From positions 1-60,266 of the forward strand of contig NZ_JACJUU010000014.1 of NCBI RefSeq assembly GCF_014237865.1: a stretch of 60,266 bases of DNA, in the 5' to 3' direction. Every line of letters starts with the position of its first letter. Positions within the stretch are counted from its first letter, which is position 1. Positions 45,551 through 55,990 of the stretch are shown in pieces. The notes under the pieces are model-generated. The model was given only the letters and a program-made list of their open reading frames with translations, was not told the origin of the DNA and did not search any database. The DNA comes from Pusillimonas minor (GTDB lineage Bacteria > Pseudomonadota > Gammaproteobacteria > Burkholderiales > Burkholderiaceae_B). The position numbers were made by a program, and so were the translations under genes.

Positions 45551-47098
45551 ATGACAGAACGCGAAATCAAACTGCATGTTCCTGATTCGGCCAAGACAGG
45601 CATTAGCCGACATTTACGCGCGGCAAAAGCGAAACGGGTCACGCTGCAGGCCCGGTATTTCGACACGCCATCGCGTGAACTGGCCCGCGCCGGTATCGCC
45701 CTTAGGCTGCGCAAAGAAGGCCGTCGCTGGGTACAGACCATAAAAGCGCCGGGTGCCGACCCGTTGTCCCGCATCGAACTGAACCACCTGCGCAGTGCCC
45801 CCGAGCTAGACCTTTCACTGTACACCGGCACGGCGCTTGAACCGCTGTTCGCCAATTTGCAAAGCCCGCTGTGCCTGCGCTACGAGACGCGCGTTACGCG
45901 ACTGGTTTTAATGCAAGAAGGGCCAGCCGGCAGCATCGAAATCGCCTACGACCAGGGCGCGCTTTTTGCCGGCGAGCTCGAACTGCCCATCAGTGAAGTC
46001 GAGTTCGAACACGTATCGGGCGACATCCAGTACATGTTTGCACTGGCGCGCGAATGGGCCGAAAAGCACAGCCTGATTCTTGACATCAGGTCGAAGGCCG
46101 AACGGGGCGATGCCCTGGCCGGCCTGGCCCTGACAACAACCACCGACGCCGCCGGGCAAACCGTGGTGGCCACGGTCGCCAACCCCAACGCCGGGCAACT
46201 GTTTCGCGCCCGCAAGGCTGGCGCGGTAGCCCTCAAACCCAAAGTCGACGCCACCCAGGCTTATCTGGCGTGTCTTAACGAATGCCTGGCGCAAATCATC
46301 CAGAACACCGCGTTTGCCGCGGGCGTTGATACCCACCATGCCAATCAGGGCCTGCACATTGAATACACCCACCAGCTTCGGGTAGGTATTCGCCGGCTAA
46401 GGTCGTGCCTGAAGCTGTTTAACGGGTGGCTGCCCCCATTGCCCGACACCAGCCTTAAAGTGCTGCGCGCTGCGTTCGACCAGTTAGGCATGGCACGCGA
46501 CGGTGATGTTGTAGCCCTTGTTGTTCACCCCCAATTAAAGCTGGCTGGCCTGCCCGACTTGCGCATGCCGCGGCAATCGGCACGCGGGCCCAAGCCATCG
46601 GTTGTTGCCGCCAACCCCGAACTTCAAGCTGCCCTCATCGACCTGATGAGCCACGTGGTGCAACTGGGCGACCAATGGCAAAAAACCAGTGCGGCGTCCT
46701 CGACCGAGCCGGTCAAGCCGCAGTTGATCAAACGGCTGAACGACTGGCTGAAAAAAATCGGGAAGAAAGGCAGCAAATTTAACGAGCTGTCCATCGAGGC
46801 CCAGCACGACCTGCGCAAAGAAGTTAAAAGCCTGCGCTACTGCCTGGATTTTTCGAATGACCTGCTGGTAAAAAGCAATGTGGGCGGCTTGCGCAAGGTG
46901 TTGGAATTGGTACAAGAAGAGCTGGGCGACCTGAACGACCTGTACACCGCCGAAATGTTCTACGAGCCAATGACAGAAAAGCAGCCCCAGGCGTGGTTTG
47001 CCATTGGGTGGCTGCGAGGCGCGCAAGCGCAAAAACGTTTGCAAGCCCAGACGCTGTTCAAGCAGTTGGCCAAGGCCGGCGCCATTAAAACCCGTTAA
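45551..47098 (+). CDS. CYTH-CHAD domain protein (inorganic triphosphatase-like)
   Basis: A 515-residue protein with an N-terminal CYTH tunnel domain, signature EREIKL (residues 3-8), and basic strands such as ALRLRKEGRRWVQTIKAPG. A C-terminal CHAD helical domain from about residue 235 contains THQLRVGIRRLRSCLKLF, with conserved His and Arg. YgiF-type relatives hydrolyse triphosphate, and CHAD domains bind polyphosphate. It is divergent from the riboflavin operon. Confidence 0.88.
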   Translation: MTEREIKLHVPDSAKTGISRHLRAAKAKRVTLQARYFDTPSRELARAGIALRLRKEGRRWVQTIKAPGADPLSRIELNHLRSAPELDLSLYTGTALEPLFANLQSPLCLRYETRVTRLVLMQEGPAGSIEIAYDQGALFAGELELPISEVEFEHVSGDIQYMFALAREWAEKHSLILDIRSKAERGDALAGLALTTTTDAAGQTVVATVANPNAGQLFRARKAGAVALKPKVDATQAYLACLNECLAQIIQNTAFAAGVDTHHANQGLHIEYTHQLRVGIRRLRSCLKLFNGWLPPLPDTSLKVLRAAFDQLGMARDGDVVALVVHPQLKLAGLPDLRMPRQSARGPKPSVVAANPELQAALIDLMSHVVQLGDQWQKTSAASSTEPVKPQLIKRLNDWLKKIGKKGSKFNELSIEAQHDLRKEVKSLRYCLDFSNDLLVKSNVGGLRKVLELVQEELGDLNDLYTAEMFYEPMTEKQPQAWFAIGWLRGAQAQKRLQAQTLFKQLAKAGAIKTR

Positions 47099-47138
47099 AA
47101 CTTAGACTGCAGCGTTTAGCTAACACCTGCTGGTCGGG

Positions 47139-47160
47139 CCGGCCAAGGTACCCTTGGCCA
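47139..47160. terminator. Hairpin between CYTH-CHAD and ftsY
   Basis: GGCCAAGG (47141-47148) pairs with CCTTGGCC (47152-47159) over a TAC loop, between two convergent genes. There is no T-run, so termination is only suggested by position. Confidence 0.4.
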
Positions 47161-47179
47161 GCTGACATATTAGCTGCTG

Positions 47180-48556
47180 CTAGTCGAGCAGTGCTGCGGC
47201 AAACTCTGCGGCCACGAAGGGCTGCAAATCTTCGATCCCCTCGCCAACCCCGATCCAGTACACCGGCACAGGCCGCACGCCCTGACTACCTGCAGCCACA
47301 GCAGCCAGGGTGCCGCCCTTGGCTGTGCCATCGAGCTTGGTCACGACCAGGCCGGTAAGGTTAATGGCCGCATCGAAGGCGCGAATTTGCGCAATGGCAT
47401 TTTGGCCAGTGTTGCCGTCGACCACCAACAACACCTCGTGCGGCGCGTTGCCATCGGCCTTGCCAATGACCCGACGTATTTTCTTGAGCTCTTCCATCAG
47501 GTGCAACTGGGTAGGCAAACGGCCCGCCGTATCCACCATCACCACGTCTGCGCCCCGTGCGCGCCCTGCATTAACGGCGTCAAATGCCACGGCAGCCGGG
47601 TCGCCCCCTTCTTGCGAAATGACGGTCACATTATTGCGTGCGCCCCAGGCAATCAGTTGTTCGCGCGCAGCTGCACGGAAAGTATCGCCGGCTGCCAGCA
47701 ACACGCTTTTACCCTGTTGCTGAAAAGTATTCGCCAACTTGCCAATCGACGTCGTTTTGCCGGCGCCGTTAACCCCGGCAATCATGACGATCAAAGGTTT
47801 GGCGGCATCGATCGGGAAGTTCTTTTCGAGCGGGCGCAAATGCTCGGCCAATATATCGCGCAGCGCGGCTTTAACCTGCTCGGCATCGGTCAGGCGGTCT
47901 TTTCGCACTTTGGTGCGCAATGCAGTCAACAAATGATTGGTGGCCTCGACGCCCGCGTCGGCCATAATAAGCGCGGTTTCCAGTTCTTCGAATAGGTTCT
48001 CGTCGACTTTGACCCCGACAAACAACCCGCCCAACGATTGCCCTGTTTTCGACAACCCTTGCTTGAGACGGGCCATCCAGGACATTTTGGCGGGCGCAGC
48101 GGGTTCGGCCGGCGGCGCTGCAGGGATTGGGGCATCTGCCGGCTTAAGTGCGGCCGGCTGAGTCTCGAAGGTTTCTGCGCGGGCCTGGGGTAATTCTGCG
48201 CGAGTCTCGGGGACCGGGTGCTCACCCAACGGCTCAGGACGGACATCGGGATTTTTGGTTATGGCATGCGTCGTCGGTTGCGACAATGGCGATGACGACG
48301 GCGATGGCGATGGCGCATCGGCCGCAGCTTCGGTGGGCGTCGTATCGGACATTGGCGTGCCGGCGTCTTGTATCGCCCCAGGGGCTGCTACGGCATGGCC
48401 ATCGGCTAGCACCGGCTCGTCGCGCACAACGTCTGCCTTTTGCGACGTTTGCCCGACCTCGGGCGTACCCGCTTGTCCGACCTCGTCTTTCGCCTCGGGT
48501 GCCGTCACCTGATCTGGGGCGTCGGACGATTTTTTTCGTTTAAAGAAACTGAACAT
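47180..48556 (-). CDS. ftsY: Signal recognition particle receptor FtsY
   Basis: GTPase that docks ribosome-SRP complexes at the membrane translocon. 458 residues: a low-complexity acidic, Ala/Pro-rich N-terminal domain of about 150 residues after MFSFFKRKKSS, then the N domain (MSWMARLKQGLSKTGQSLGG) and the G domain. G-domain motifs are GVNGAGKTTSIGKLAN, DTAGRLPTQ and TKLDGTAKGG. It is divergent from rsmD with 62 bases between, an arrangement common in proteobacteria. Confidence 0.97.
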   Translation of the reverse strand: MFSFFKRKKSSDAPDQVTAPEAKDEVGQAGTPEVGQTSQKADVVRDEPVLADGHAVAAPGAIQDAGTPMSDTTPTEAAADAPSPSPSSSPLSQPTTHAITKNPDVRPEPLGEHPVPETRAELPQARAETFETQPAALKPADAPIPAAPPAEPAAPAKMSWMARLKQGLSKTGQSLGGLFVGVKVDENLFEELETALIMADAGVEATNHLLTALRTKVRKDRLTDAEQVKAALRDILAEHLRPLEKNFPIDAAKPLIVMIAGVNGAGKTTSIGKLANTFQQQGKSVLLAAGDTFRAAAREQLIAWGARNNVTVISQEGGDPAAVAFDAVNAGRARGADVVMVDTAGRLPTQLHLMEELKKIRRVIGKADGNAPHEVLLVVDGNTGQNAIAQIRAFDAAINLTGLVVTKLDGTAKGGTLAAVAAGSQGVRPVPVYWIGVGEGIEDLQPFVAAEFAAALLD

Positions 48557-48618
48557 ACGCTTTACACTAACCTATATCAATTGCCAGACAGCCTCTGGCC
48601 ACGAGCAAACTGCACAGT

Positions 48619-49188
48619 ATGAAAAAACACAATGTCCGTATTGTAGGCGGTGAATACCGGCGGACTCCAATCCCCGTGATCGACGCGCCCGGCCTTCGCC
48701 CCACCCCCGACCGCGTTCGCGAAACCCTTTTTAACTGGCTCACGCACTTGTGGGGCGGTCAGTTCACCGACAAAAACGTGCTTGACCTTTTTGCCGGCAC
48801 CGGCGCGCTGGGCTTCGAGGCCGCATCGCGGGGCGCGGCCCATGTGCAAATGGTCGAACAGAACCCGAAAGCAGTTGCCGCCCTTCGGGCCTTGCGCACC
48901 AAGCTTAAGGCCGACCGGGTCCGGATGTTTCCGGGCGATGCCATGCATGTGCTGGAGCGCACCGCCAACCCATTCGATCTGGTTTTACTCGACCCCCCGT
49001 TTAACCAGGGCTGGCTTGAAAAAATATGGCCACTGCTACCCTTGGTGCTGACGCCCGACGGATACGTTTATGTCGAAGCCGAGGCGCCCATTACCCCGCC
49101 GCCCGCCTTTGAAGTGTTGCGCGAAGGAAAGGCCGGCCTTGTACACTACCTGCTGCTTAAAATTGCTGCGGCGCAAGAAAAACCGTAA
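48619..49188 (+). CDS. rsmD: 16S rRNA (guanine-966-N2)-methyltransferase RsmD
   Basis: Methylates G966 of 16S rRNA. 189 residues with VRIVGGEYRRTPIPV, the SAM site LDLFAGTGALGFEAASRGA and the catalytic LLDPPF. It is followed by coaD, the standard rsmD-coaD pair. Confidence 0.95.
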   Translation: MKKHNVRIVGGEYRRTPIPVIDAPGLRPTPDRVRETLFNWLTHLWGGQFTDKNVLDLFAGTGALGFEAASRGAAHVQMVEQNPKAVAALRALRTKLKADRVRMFPGDAMHVLERTANPFDLVLLDPPFNQGWLEKIWPLLPLVLTPDGYVYVEAEAPITPPPAFEVLREGKAGLVHYLLLKIAAAQEKP

Positions 49189-49195
49189 CCACTGA

Positions 49196-50112
<917 letters not shown>

Positions 50113-50152
50113 CAACCGTTTACCCGTTTAAAGCGTGATGTAGCAGACAAGC

Positions 50153-50542
50153 TTATTCGGGCCAGCGCAAGGCCGGCGCATCGGGATGGATTTTCACCAG
50201 ACGCGACTTTTGCCCTAAAAAATTAGACACCCAAGCCGCGGCCAGATCACCTTCGTCGACGACCCTGACCGGCTGCTGCCCCAAATGCGCCTGACGCACA
50301 ACGCTCTCGTCGTCCTCAATGACATCAAGCGGGATATCCATACGCAGCATACCCGGCGCGCGCATTACCAAGTACCCGAAACTAAGCGTGACCGAAATTT
50401 CGGTCAGCATCTTGCAGTGGTCTGCCAGCAAAATTTGACCGGCATCGTCAGTAATTGCCCACCGTAAATGGTACGGGGCGGCATCGACATCGTTGAGTGG
50501 CGCACACCCGGCCACCGGATAATATTCATTGATGGTGCTCAT
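50153..50542 (-). CDS. MOSC N-terminal beta-barrel domain protein without MOSC domain
   Basis: A 129-residue protein matching the N-terminal barrel found before MOSC molybdenum-cofactor domains: PYHLRWAITDDAGQILLADH and VVDEGDLAAAWVSNFLGQK. In usual family members a MOSC domain of about 150 residues follows; here the stop comes at ALRWPE and no remnant is seen downstream. It starts in the asmA stop codon (4-base overlap), so it is translationally coupled to that gene. Whether it is a trimmed gene or a normal short form is unclear. Confidence 0.65.
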   Translation of the reverse strand: MSTINEYYPVAGCAPLNDVDAAPYHLRWAITDDAGQILLADHCKMLTEISVTLSFGYLVMRAPGMLRMDIPLDVIEDDESVVRQAHLGQQPVRVVDEGDLAAAWVSNFLGQKSRLVKIHPDAPALRWPE

Positions 50543-53142
50543 CGGCCCAACAACCCCTTCAGTGTGTTACCCAGATCTTTGACCGGGTCGGCCGGCCGTG
50601 GCGCCGGTGACGCCTGGGCGCCCCCTGAAGGCGCCGGTGCTTGTTTGTCGAGCAGATTCATCAGCCCGCGTTCGAGCAGTTGCTTGGCAACACGGCCACC
50701 GATTTCTTTCCATTCGACAGCGTATTTCATGTCGGCGAAAGGACCATGTACACGCACCGGCACGGTGACCCCCTGCAGTTGACTGAGGTCGGGCCCGCCC
50801 TGCCCCCGCGTGGTGTTGACCACCCGTACGTTCGAGACCACGTCTAGCGTTTTATTGACCAGGTTTATGGTTGCCGGCGACCCTTGCGAAACACGCAGCA
50901 ACGGGGCTTCGACAGCGAGCTTACGCAATGTACCCACGCCCTTCTCGAAGTTAAGATTGGCGTCGAGCGACGTAAACTGGGTTTCGCGGGAAAGGTCGTA
51001 CTGAGCACCCAGATCGGGGATTTGACCGCTGCCAATACGGCTTAATGCTTCGGAAATTTGCACCAGTGTTTGCTGGACGTTGAAGCCTTTGACAACGCCA
51101 TCACGCAGCGCCAACTGCACCGAGCCCCCCAGACCGGCCGGCAAGGCATCGACGGTATCGCCACGCGTTGTCAGGTTAAGTTTAAGGGTGCCTTTGCCCG
51201 TCAGGCGATCTTGGCCTGTGGCCGCGGCTACCAAAGGCCCTACCGACACCCCGGCCAGGTTCAGCTGCGCACCGAATACATTTTTTGATGTGACACTGAA
51301 CTTGCCAGAAGCGGTGCCGCCGTAAAGATTGGCCGACACCTGGCTGATGTCGAGGCGGCCTTTTTGGGCCTTGGCATCGAATACGACATTGTCGGCTTCG
51401 ATGCCGCGCCCGACCAACTTGCCCACTTTGGCATTGGCGACAAGATCGATGGTGTCGAGAACGGTTAAATCTAGCTTGGCGGGGGCAGCCGGTGTGGCTG
51501 CATTGCCGGTGGGCGAAGATGCGGGCTCGGTAGCAGCCTTGTCCTCGAGCGTAGGCTCAGCCGCGTCGGGCGCGGCTTTGGGGGCTGCCTGCACCACCGG
51601 GAAAAGCTTGTCGAAATCGAGCTCGTCGGCCTGCAAGTTGAGCCGTACCGAAGGCGCATCGAAACCTGCCACACGCGTCGAAAAACTTAACGGGTTGCCG
51701 TTCAGGACGGCATTCAGGTCGCTGTTGATTTCTTGCTTTTGAAGGTTGGCCTGAAGGCTGCCAATAAGCGGGAATTCGAAACCGGCTGCACCTAATGCCT
51801 CGGCATTGATTTTTACATCGCCCTTGATGGCCGTAAGCCCAAGCAGTTGCTCGGCTGCGCGCCACCGCACAGGCGACGACAAATTGACGCGAATCAGACG
51901 GTCGGCCTTTTTGACGGTACCGTCGACTTTAAGCTCTTTTAGATTAAGGTCTTGCGAGTTGCCGCCCAAACCCGACATTTCGAAGGCCAACCCTGCGACC
52001 GATTCGCCCGACACCTTTAACGTGCCTGCCACAGTTTCGCCAGTGGCGGCTTCGGGCGATACCGACAAATCGGGCGCGTCGAAGGCAACCTCGAAAGATT
52101 CGGCGGGCATTTTGCCAGAGGCCCTGACAGCAAGGCGCTGAACCTGCAGCAACGAACGACTGGGATCCACCCTGAGCTGCGGTGCAGTCAAGGACACCTG
52201 CAGGCCGTCAATAGCGGGTTGCTCGGGCGTAAGGCCTTGTACCTTGCCCTGCAGCGCCACCGACAGCCCCGTAGCGTCGAAATGCTTGTTAACCGCGCTG
52301 TAAGCCACGTTGCCTTGCAAGGTCATTGACTGCGCCTGCAGCGTGGCCAACAAACCGGTGACCTGAACATTGAGCTTTTGGGCCGAATATTGTTTTTTAA
52401 GTGGGTCGAGTCGCAACAAGGCCTGGCCCTGAATATTGGCGTCGGCGACGGGGTTGTCACCCACAAGCTTGCCACGCAAGGTAACGTCGAAGGGTTGGTC
52501 GAACGTAACCCTGCCCGTACTCAGCTGAACCCCGAGCAACCGACCCATATATCCTTTTTGGGCATCATTGAAATGCACTTCGCCGTCTTTCAGGTCGAGA
52601 CCGGCAATATCAATTTGCAACTGCGCGCTTTCGGGCGTAAGGCGAGGGTCGAGTGCGACTTTGCGCTCTTCGGCGCCAGCAGGCGCCATTACGCCCACCG
52701 TTGCCACCGCGGGAACCGCCAGGGCTGAACCGGCATTGTCGACGCCGTCGATAAGGTCTTGAAAATTGAATACACCTTGCGGTGAGCGCGTGACCCAGGC
52801 ACGAAAGCCCTCGACACTGATGTGGTCGACCACCAGATTGTTGGACAACAACGGCCAAATGGCCACGGCGACACGGGCCTGCTGAACCGAAGCAAAGACA
52901 GTGGTGCTGTTGCGATCGGACACCGAGACGTCTTGTACGCTGAGGCCTATGCGCGGAAACAATGACAAAGAGATGTCGCCGTTAATGACCAGCGTGCGCT
53001 GATAGCGCTCGGCGACCAGTTCCTGGACTTTACTTTTATAAGCGTTGGGGTCGAACGTGAGCAGGAAAATAGCCAGCCCCAGCAGTGCCAGAATAAACAC
53101 CGCAACAGCGCCAACCACAATACGTTTGAACCAGACTTTCAT
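50539..53142 (-). CDS. AsmA family protein
   Basis: An 867-residue membrane-anchored periplasmic protein of the AsmA-like (bridge-type lipid transfer) group. The N-terminal helix RIVVGAVAVFILALLGLAIF is followed by the AsmA motif FDPNAYKSKVQELVAERYQR and LFPRIGLSVQDVSVSDR. A long beta-rich body contains a Pro/Ala/Thr-rich stretch about 570-600, and the C-terminal AsmA_2 domain has LNLTTRGDTVDALPAGLGGS. Family members affect outer-membrane lipid supply and protein assembly. Confidence 0.9.
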   Translation of the reverse strand: MKVWFKRIVVGAVAVFILALLGLAIFLLTFDPNAYKSKVQELVAERYQRTLVINGDISLSLFPRIGLSVQDVSVSDRNSTTVFASVQQARVAVAIWPLLSNNLVVDHISVEGFRAWVTRSPQGVFNFQDLIDGVDNAGSALAVPAVATVGVMAPAGAEERKVALDPRLTPESAQLQIDIAGLDLKDGEVHFNDAQKGYMGRLLGVQLSTGRVTFDQPFDVTLRGKLVGDNPVADANIQGQALLRLDPLKKQYSAQKLNVQVTGLLATLQAQSMTLQGNVAYSAVNKHFDATGLSVALQGKVQGLTPEQPAIDGLQVSLTAPQLRVDPSRSLLQVQRLAVRASGKMPAESFEVAFDAPDLSVSPEAATGETVAGTLKVSGESVAGLAFEMSGLGGNSQDLNLKELKVDGTVKKADRLIRVNLSSPVRWRAAEQLLGLTAIKGDVKINAEALGAAGFEFPLIGSLQANLQKQEINSDLNAVLNGNPLSFSTRVAGFDAPSVRLNLQADELDFDKLFPVVQAAPKAAPDAAEPTLEDKAATEPASSPTGNAATPAAPAKLDLTVLDTIDLVANAKVGKLVGRGIEADNVVFDAKAQKGRLDISQVSANLYGGTASGKFSVTSKNVFGAQLNLAGVSVGPLVAAATGQDRLTGKGTLKLNLTTRGDTVDALPAGLGGSVQLALRDGVVKGFNVQQTLVQISEALSRIGSGQIPDLGAQYDLSRETQFTSLDANLNFEKGVGTLRKLAVEAPLLRVSQGSPATINLVNKTLDVVSNVRVVNTTRGQGGPDLSQLQGVTVPVRVHGPFADMKYAVEWKEIGGRVAKQLLERGLMNLLDKQAPAPSGGAQASPAPRPADPVKDLGNTLKGLLGR

Positions 53143-53343
53143 TTAAGGCCTTTGGAACCCGGGCCAGGCCCGGCACTGCAAATAGACAAATACGCTCAAT
53201 GCTAACCCAAGTGCAACCGTATTTCACGCTTGCCCCGCCCAATGGCGGAATTTTGTATTGCAGGCCCAAGCATGACCAATGTTTTGATATGCTTGGCCGT
53301 CTAAAAGAACTATTTTCAATATCCAACCACGAGACAAGCGCAC

Positions 53344-53625
53344 ATGAAACTTGAAACTCTGGCCGTACACGCCGGCTACAGCCCCGACCCAACCACAAAA
53401 TCGGTTGCCGTACCTATTTATCAGACCACGTCTTACGCCTTCGACAGCACCCAACACGGCGCCGACCTGTTCGACCTGAAGGTGCCCGGCAATATTTACA
53501 CCCGCATCATGAACCCCACCAACGCGGTGCTGGAAGAACGTGTTGCGGCCATGGAGGGCGGCGTCGCGGGCCTGGGATGCCCCGACCAGCGCGCAGCAAA
53601 ACCCACCAGTTCGGCCAGGGAGTAG
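53344..53625 (+). pseudogene. Truncated O-acetylhomoserine sulfhydrylase (metY-like), 5' fragment
   Basis: The first 75 or so residues are the start of a Cys/Met-metabolism PLP enzyme: [38 protein letters not shown] and [20 protein letters not shown]. The family is about 430 residues long; here similarity ends at GGVAGLG near 53570, before the PLP Lys. The rest is read out of the neighbouring gene on the opposite strand. Its RBS and start look healthy, so the loss is probably recent. Confidence 0.88.
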
Positions 53626-54287
53626 GCCTGCGGCCCACCCAGCTCGTAGGTATTATTGCGACACTTTGGGTTAGACAAACATGCTGTGACGGCTTTGACG
53701 ACATCGCCGACATACACCGGCTGAAGCCGGGCGTGTGCGCCGGCCAGCGCAAGTACCGGCATACAGCGCGCCAACTTGGCAAACAAATTCATGAATTGGT
53801 CTTCGGGGCCAAACACCACCGATGGCTGCAAGATACTGAAGTAAAGGTCGGCCTGCCCCGCGTAAACGTCGCGGATGGCCTTTTCGCCATCGGCTTTTGA
53901 GCGGGCGTAGCCACTGGTGCCCGAAGGGCTGGCCCCCAGTGCACTGACGTGCACAAAATGGCGCACTTGAGCCGCCACACAAGCCTTGGCAATTTTTTTG
54001 GGCAAATCGACATGCGCTCGGCGAAAATCGGGGCCATAAGGCTGGCCGCGCCGGCTGTGCAAAATACCCACTAAATTAACCACGGCATCGCAACCAGACA
54101 CCAGGCGCCCCAGAGCGGCATCGTCGTGAATGTCGGCCTGCAACACATTGACGGTTGGCATGGGCAGTAAATCGCGGCCATGCGCATAACGACGCGTGGG
54201 GACAACGACCTCGTGCCCCTCGGCAACCAGCCGCGCCACCAGATGCTGCCCAATGAAACCTGTACCGCCAGTTACCAAGACACGCAT
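53496..54287 (-). pseudogene. NDUFA9-like NAD-dependent epimerase, C-terminus lost
   Basis: An atypical short-chain dehydrogenase: VLVTGGTGFIGQHLVARLV, then HVSALGASPSGTSGYARSKA and FSILQPSVVFGPEDQFMNLF, the complex I NDUFA9-like group that binds NAD(P) and may act on quinone or sugar substrates. The natural sequence stops after [12 protein letters not shown] near 53570. The last 20 or so residues are antisense of the metY fragment. About 50 or more C-terminal residues are missing compared with family members near 310-320. The Rossmann core remains, so residual function cannot be excluded. Confidence 0.82.
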
Positions 54288-54311
54288 ACAAAAGGCCCCC
54301 GCCGTTAAAAA

Positions 54312-55283
54312 TTACGATGCAACCGAAAACTGACGCCGATACTCGGACGGCGTCATACCAAATGCCGCTTTAAAACTGCTGGCGAAATGCGCCTGGGTGC
54401 TGAACCCACAGCCCAGAGCAACCTGACCAATGCTGATGGCCGGGTCCGCTTCTAATTGCGTACAGGCCAGTTGCAACCGTTGCGACCACACCCGCTGCGC
54501 AACGGTGGTGTTGTGTGCCGAAAACACCCGGTTCAGTGTACGCACGGACATGTGCAAGTGCGCCGCCACCGCGGCAGCATCAAGGAGAGGATCGCACAAA
54601 TGCCTTGCAATAAAGGCGTCGGCTTTGTGAAAACGCGCGTCAAAGACATTGGCCTGGAAGGAGGCGGTGTCGGGCACCCCCATTAATTGGGCCAGCAAAA
54701 ACTGGATACGTTGGGCCACATGCAGCGCCTGCCCCGCCAGGGGCTGCTGCACAAAGCCCGCCAGGGTGGTGCGCAATGACTGACTGACCCCCGACAACCG
54801 TGAACTGCGCGCATCGATTTTGAGCGGTTCGGCAGGACGTTGAAAAACACCGGCTGCGCCCCCTTCGGTGACGCTGATATCGACCAGAATTTGTCGTGTA
54901 CCGGGCTGCGAGAACCCGAACAGATAAGGGCTGACGGTAGGATAGACCACGATGTCGCCGGGCTTTAGCGTAATACAGGCGCCCGACTGATAAAAGAATG
55001 CCGCGCCATCGAGCAAAACACTGGCAAACAAGGCATCTTTGGGATGCGTTTTAATCATTTGGCGCGGGCGCTCGATGACGTGCTCGGCGCCGCGAATATC
55101 GCTTAAACGCAAGGCACCCAGGTCGAAATTGCGCTCGCCCACAAACAGCCCGGCCGGGCTGTAGTCGGAGCAACGCAGCCCCACCAGTTCGGCGGCATTG
55201 TGGGCTTCCCAGTATTCGATGCGTTGATCGGGCGGGACAGCCTCGGTACTGGCATGAGAAACAGGAACAAAAGCGGTATCCAT
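54312..55283 (-). CDS. AraC-family transcriptional regulator
   Basis: A 323-residue regulator with an AraC_binding_2 (FeaR-like) sensor domain in residues about 20-190. A C-terminal double helix-turn-helix follows: LDAAAVAAHLHMSVRTLNRV and the second ISIGQVALGCGFSTQAHFAS with FKAAFGMTPSEYRRQF. The ATG at 55283 starts MDTAFVPVSHAS; a longer frame to 55361 is less likely. It is divergent from the cupin dioxygenase gene (157 bases apart), which it probably activates in response to an aromatic or related inducer. Confidence 0.87.
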   Translation of the reverse strand: MDTAFVPVSHASTEAVPPDQRIEYWEAHNAAELVGLRCSDYSPAGLFVGERNFDLGALRLSDIRGAEHVIERPRQMIKTHPKDALFASVLLDGAAFFYQSGACITLKPGDIVVYPTVSPYLFGFSQPGTRQILVDISVTEGGAAGVFQRPAEPLKIDARSSRLSGVSQSLRTTLAGFVQQPLAGQALHVAQRIQFLLAQLMGVPDTASFQANVFDARFHKADAFIARHLCDPLLDAAAVAAHLHMSVRTLNRVFSAHNTTVAQRVWSQRLQLACTQLEADPAISIGQVALGCGFSTQAHFASSFKAAFGMTPSEYRRQFSVAS

Positions 55284-55440
55284 GGCGTCTGCCTGAAAAA
55301 ATATCGCGAACCGGACATCAGCATACCTTGTTGTCCGGCACAAGAAAACACCTCGTCGCAATGACGAAAGCCAAAGCGGGACAGCCGTGGCTAGAATGAC
55401 TTCAAACGCTCACCCACAACTTACAACACAGGAGACTTTT

Positions 55441-55974
55441 ATGAGCAAACTTGGCGGCAACGAATTCTGGCGTTCCATCGCCCCCATCAAAGATGTATTC
55501 AAGCCCGACGCCAAACCCGAAGCCTACATCCAGAATGCGCCGACAGACGACATGCGTTATTACGTCCCGTTCAGCGAAACCGTATCGTCGCGGCCGCTCT
55601 GGATTTCTCCCTCGGAAAACAAATGGGCAGATGTATTGCGGGCCGATGCCCCTGGGTTGGTCAACCGCCATTACCACCCGCACGAAGTATTTGCCTACAC
55701 CATTTCGGGGCAATGGAGCTACCTGGAACACGACTGGGTGGCCCGAGCCGGCGACTTTGTGTACGAAACCCCCGGCGAGAGCCACACCCTGGTTGCGCAC
55801 GAGCACGAAGACCCCATGCGCGTGTTTTTTATTGTGAAAGGCCCGCTAATTTGGCTGGACGAAGAAGGCAATTCGACCGGCCACTTTGATGTGCACGACT
55901 ACATTGCCCTGTGCAAAGCGCACTACGAGAAAGTCGGCATTGGTGCCGACTATGTCGAGAGCCTGTACCGTTAA
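55441..55974 (+). CDS. 2,4'-dihydroxyacetophenone dioxygenase-like cupin
   Basis: A 177-residue single-cupin enzyme resembling the iron dioxygenase that cleaves the C-C bond of 2,4'-dihydroxyacetophenone to 4-hydroxybenzoate and formate. Metal ligands are likely H77 and H79 in NRHYHPHEV and H115 in GESHTLV, with an acidic or His residue near 96-97 (YLEHDW). GGAG precedes the ATG at 55441. The length equals that of characterised members. With the divergent AraC gene and the TRAP transporter it suggests a small aromatic-ketone or acid catabolic module; the true substrate is inferred. Confidence 0.75.
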   Translation: MSKLGGNEFWRSIAPIKDVFKPDAKPEAYIQNAPTDDMRYYVPFSETVSSRPLWISPSENKWADVLRADAPGLVNRHYHPHEVFAYTISGQWSYLEHDWVARAGDFVYETPGESHTLVAHEHEDPMRVFFIVKGPLIWLDEEGNSTGHFDVHDYIALCKAHYEKVGIGADYVESLYR

Positions 55975-55990
55975 AACCCGCCCTGGTTGC

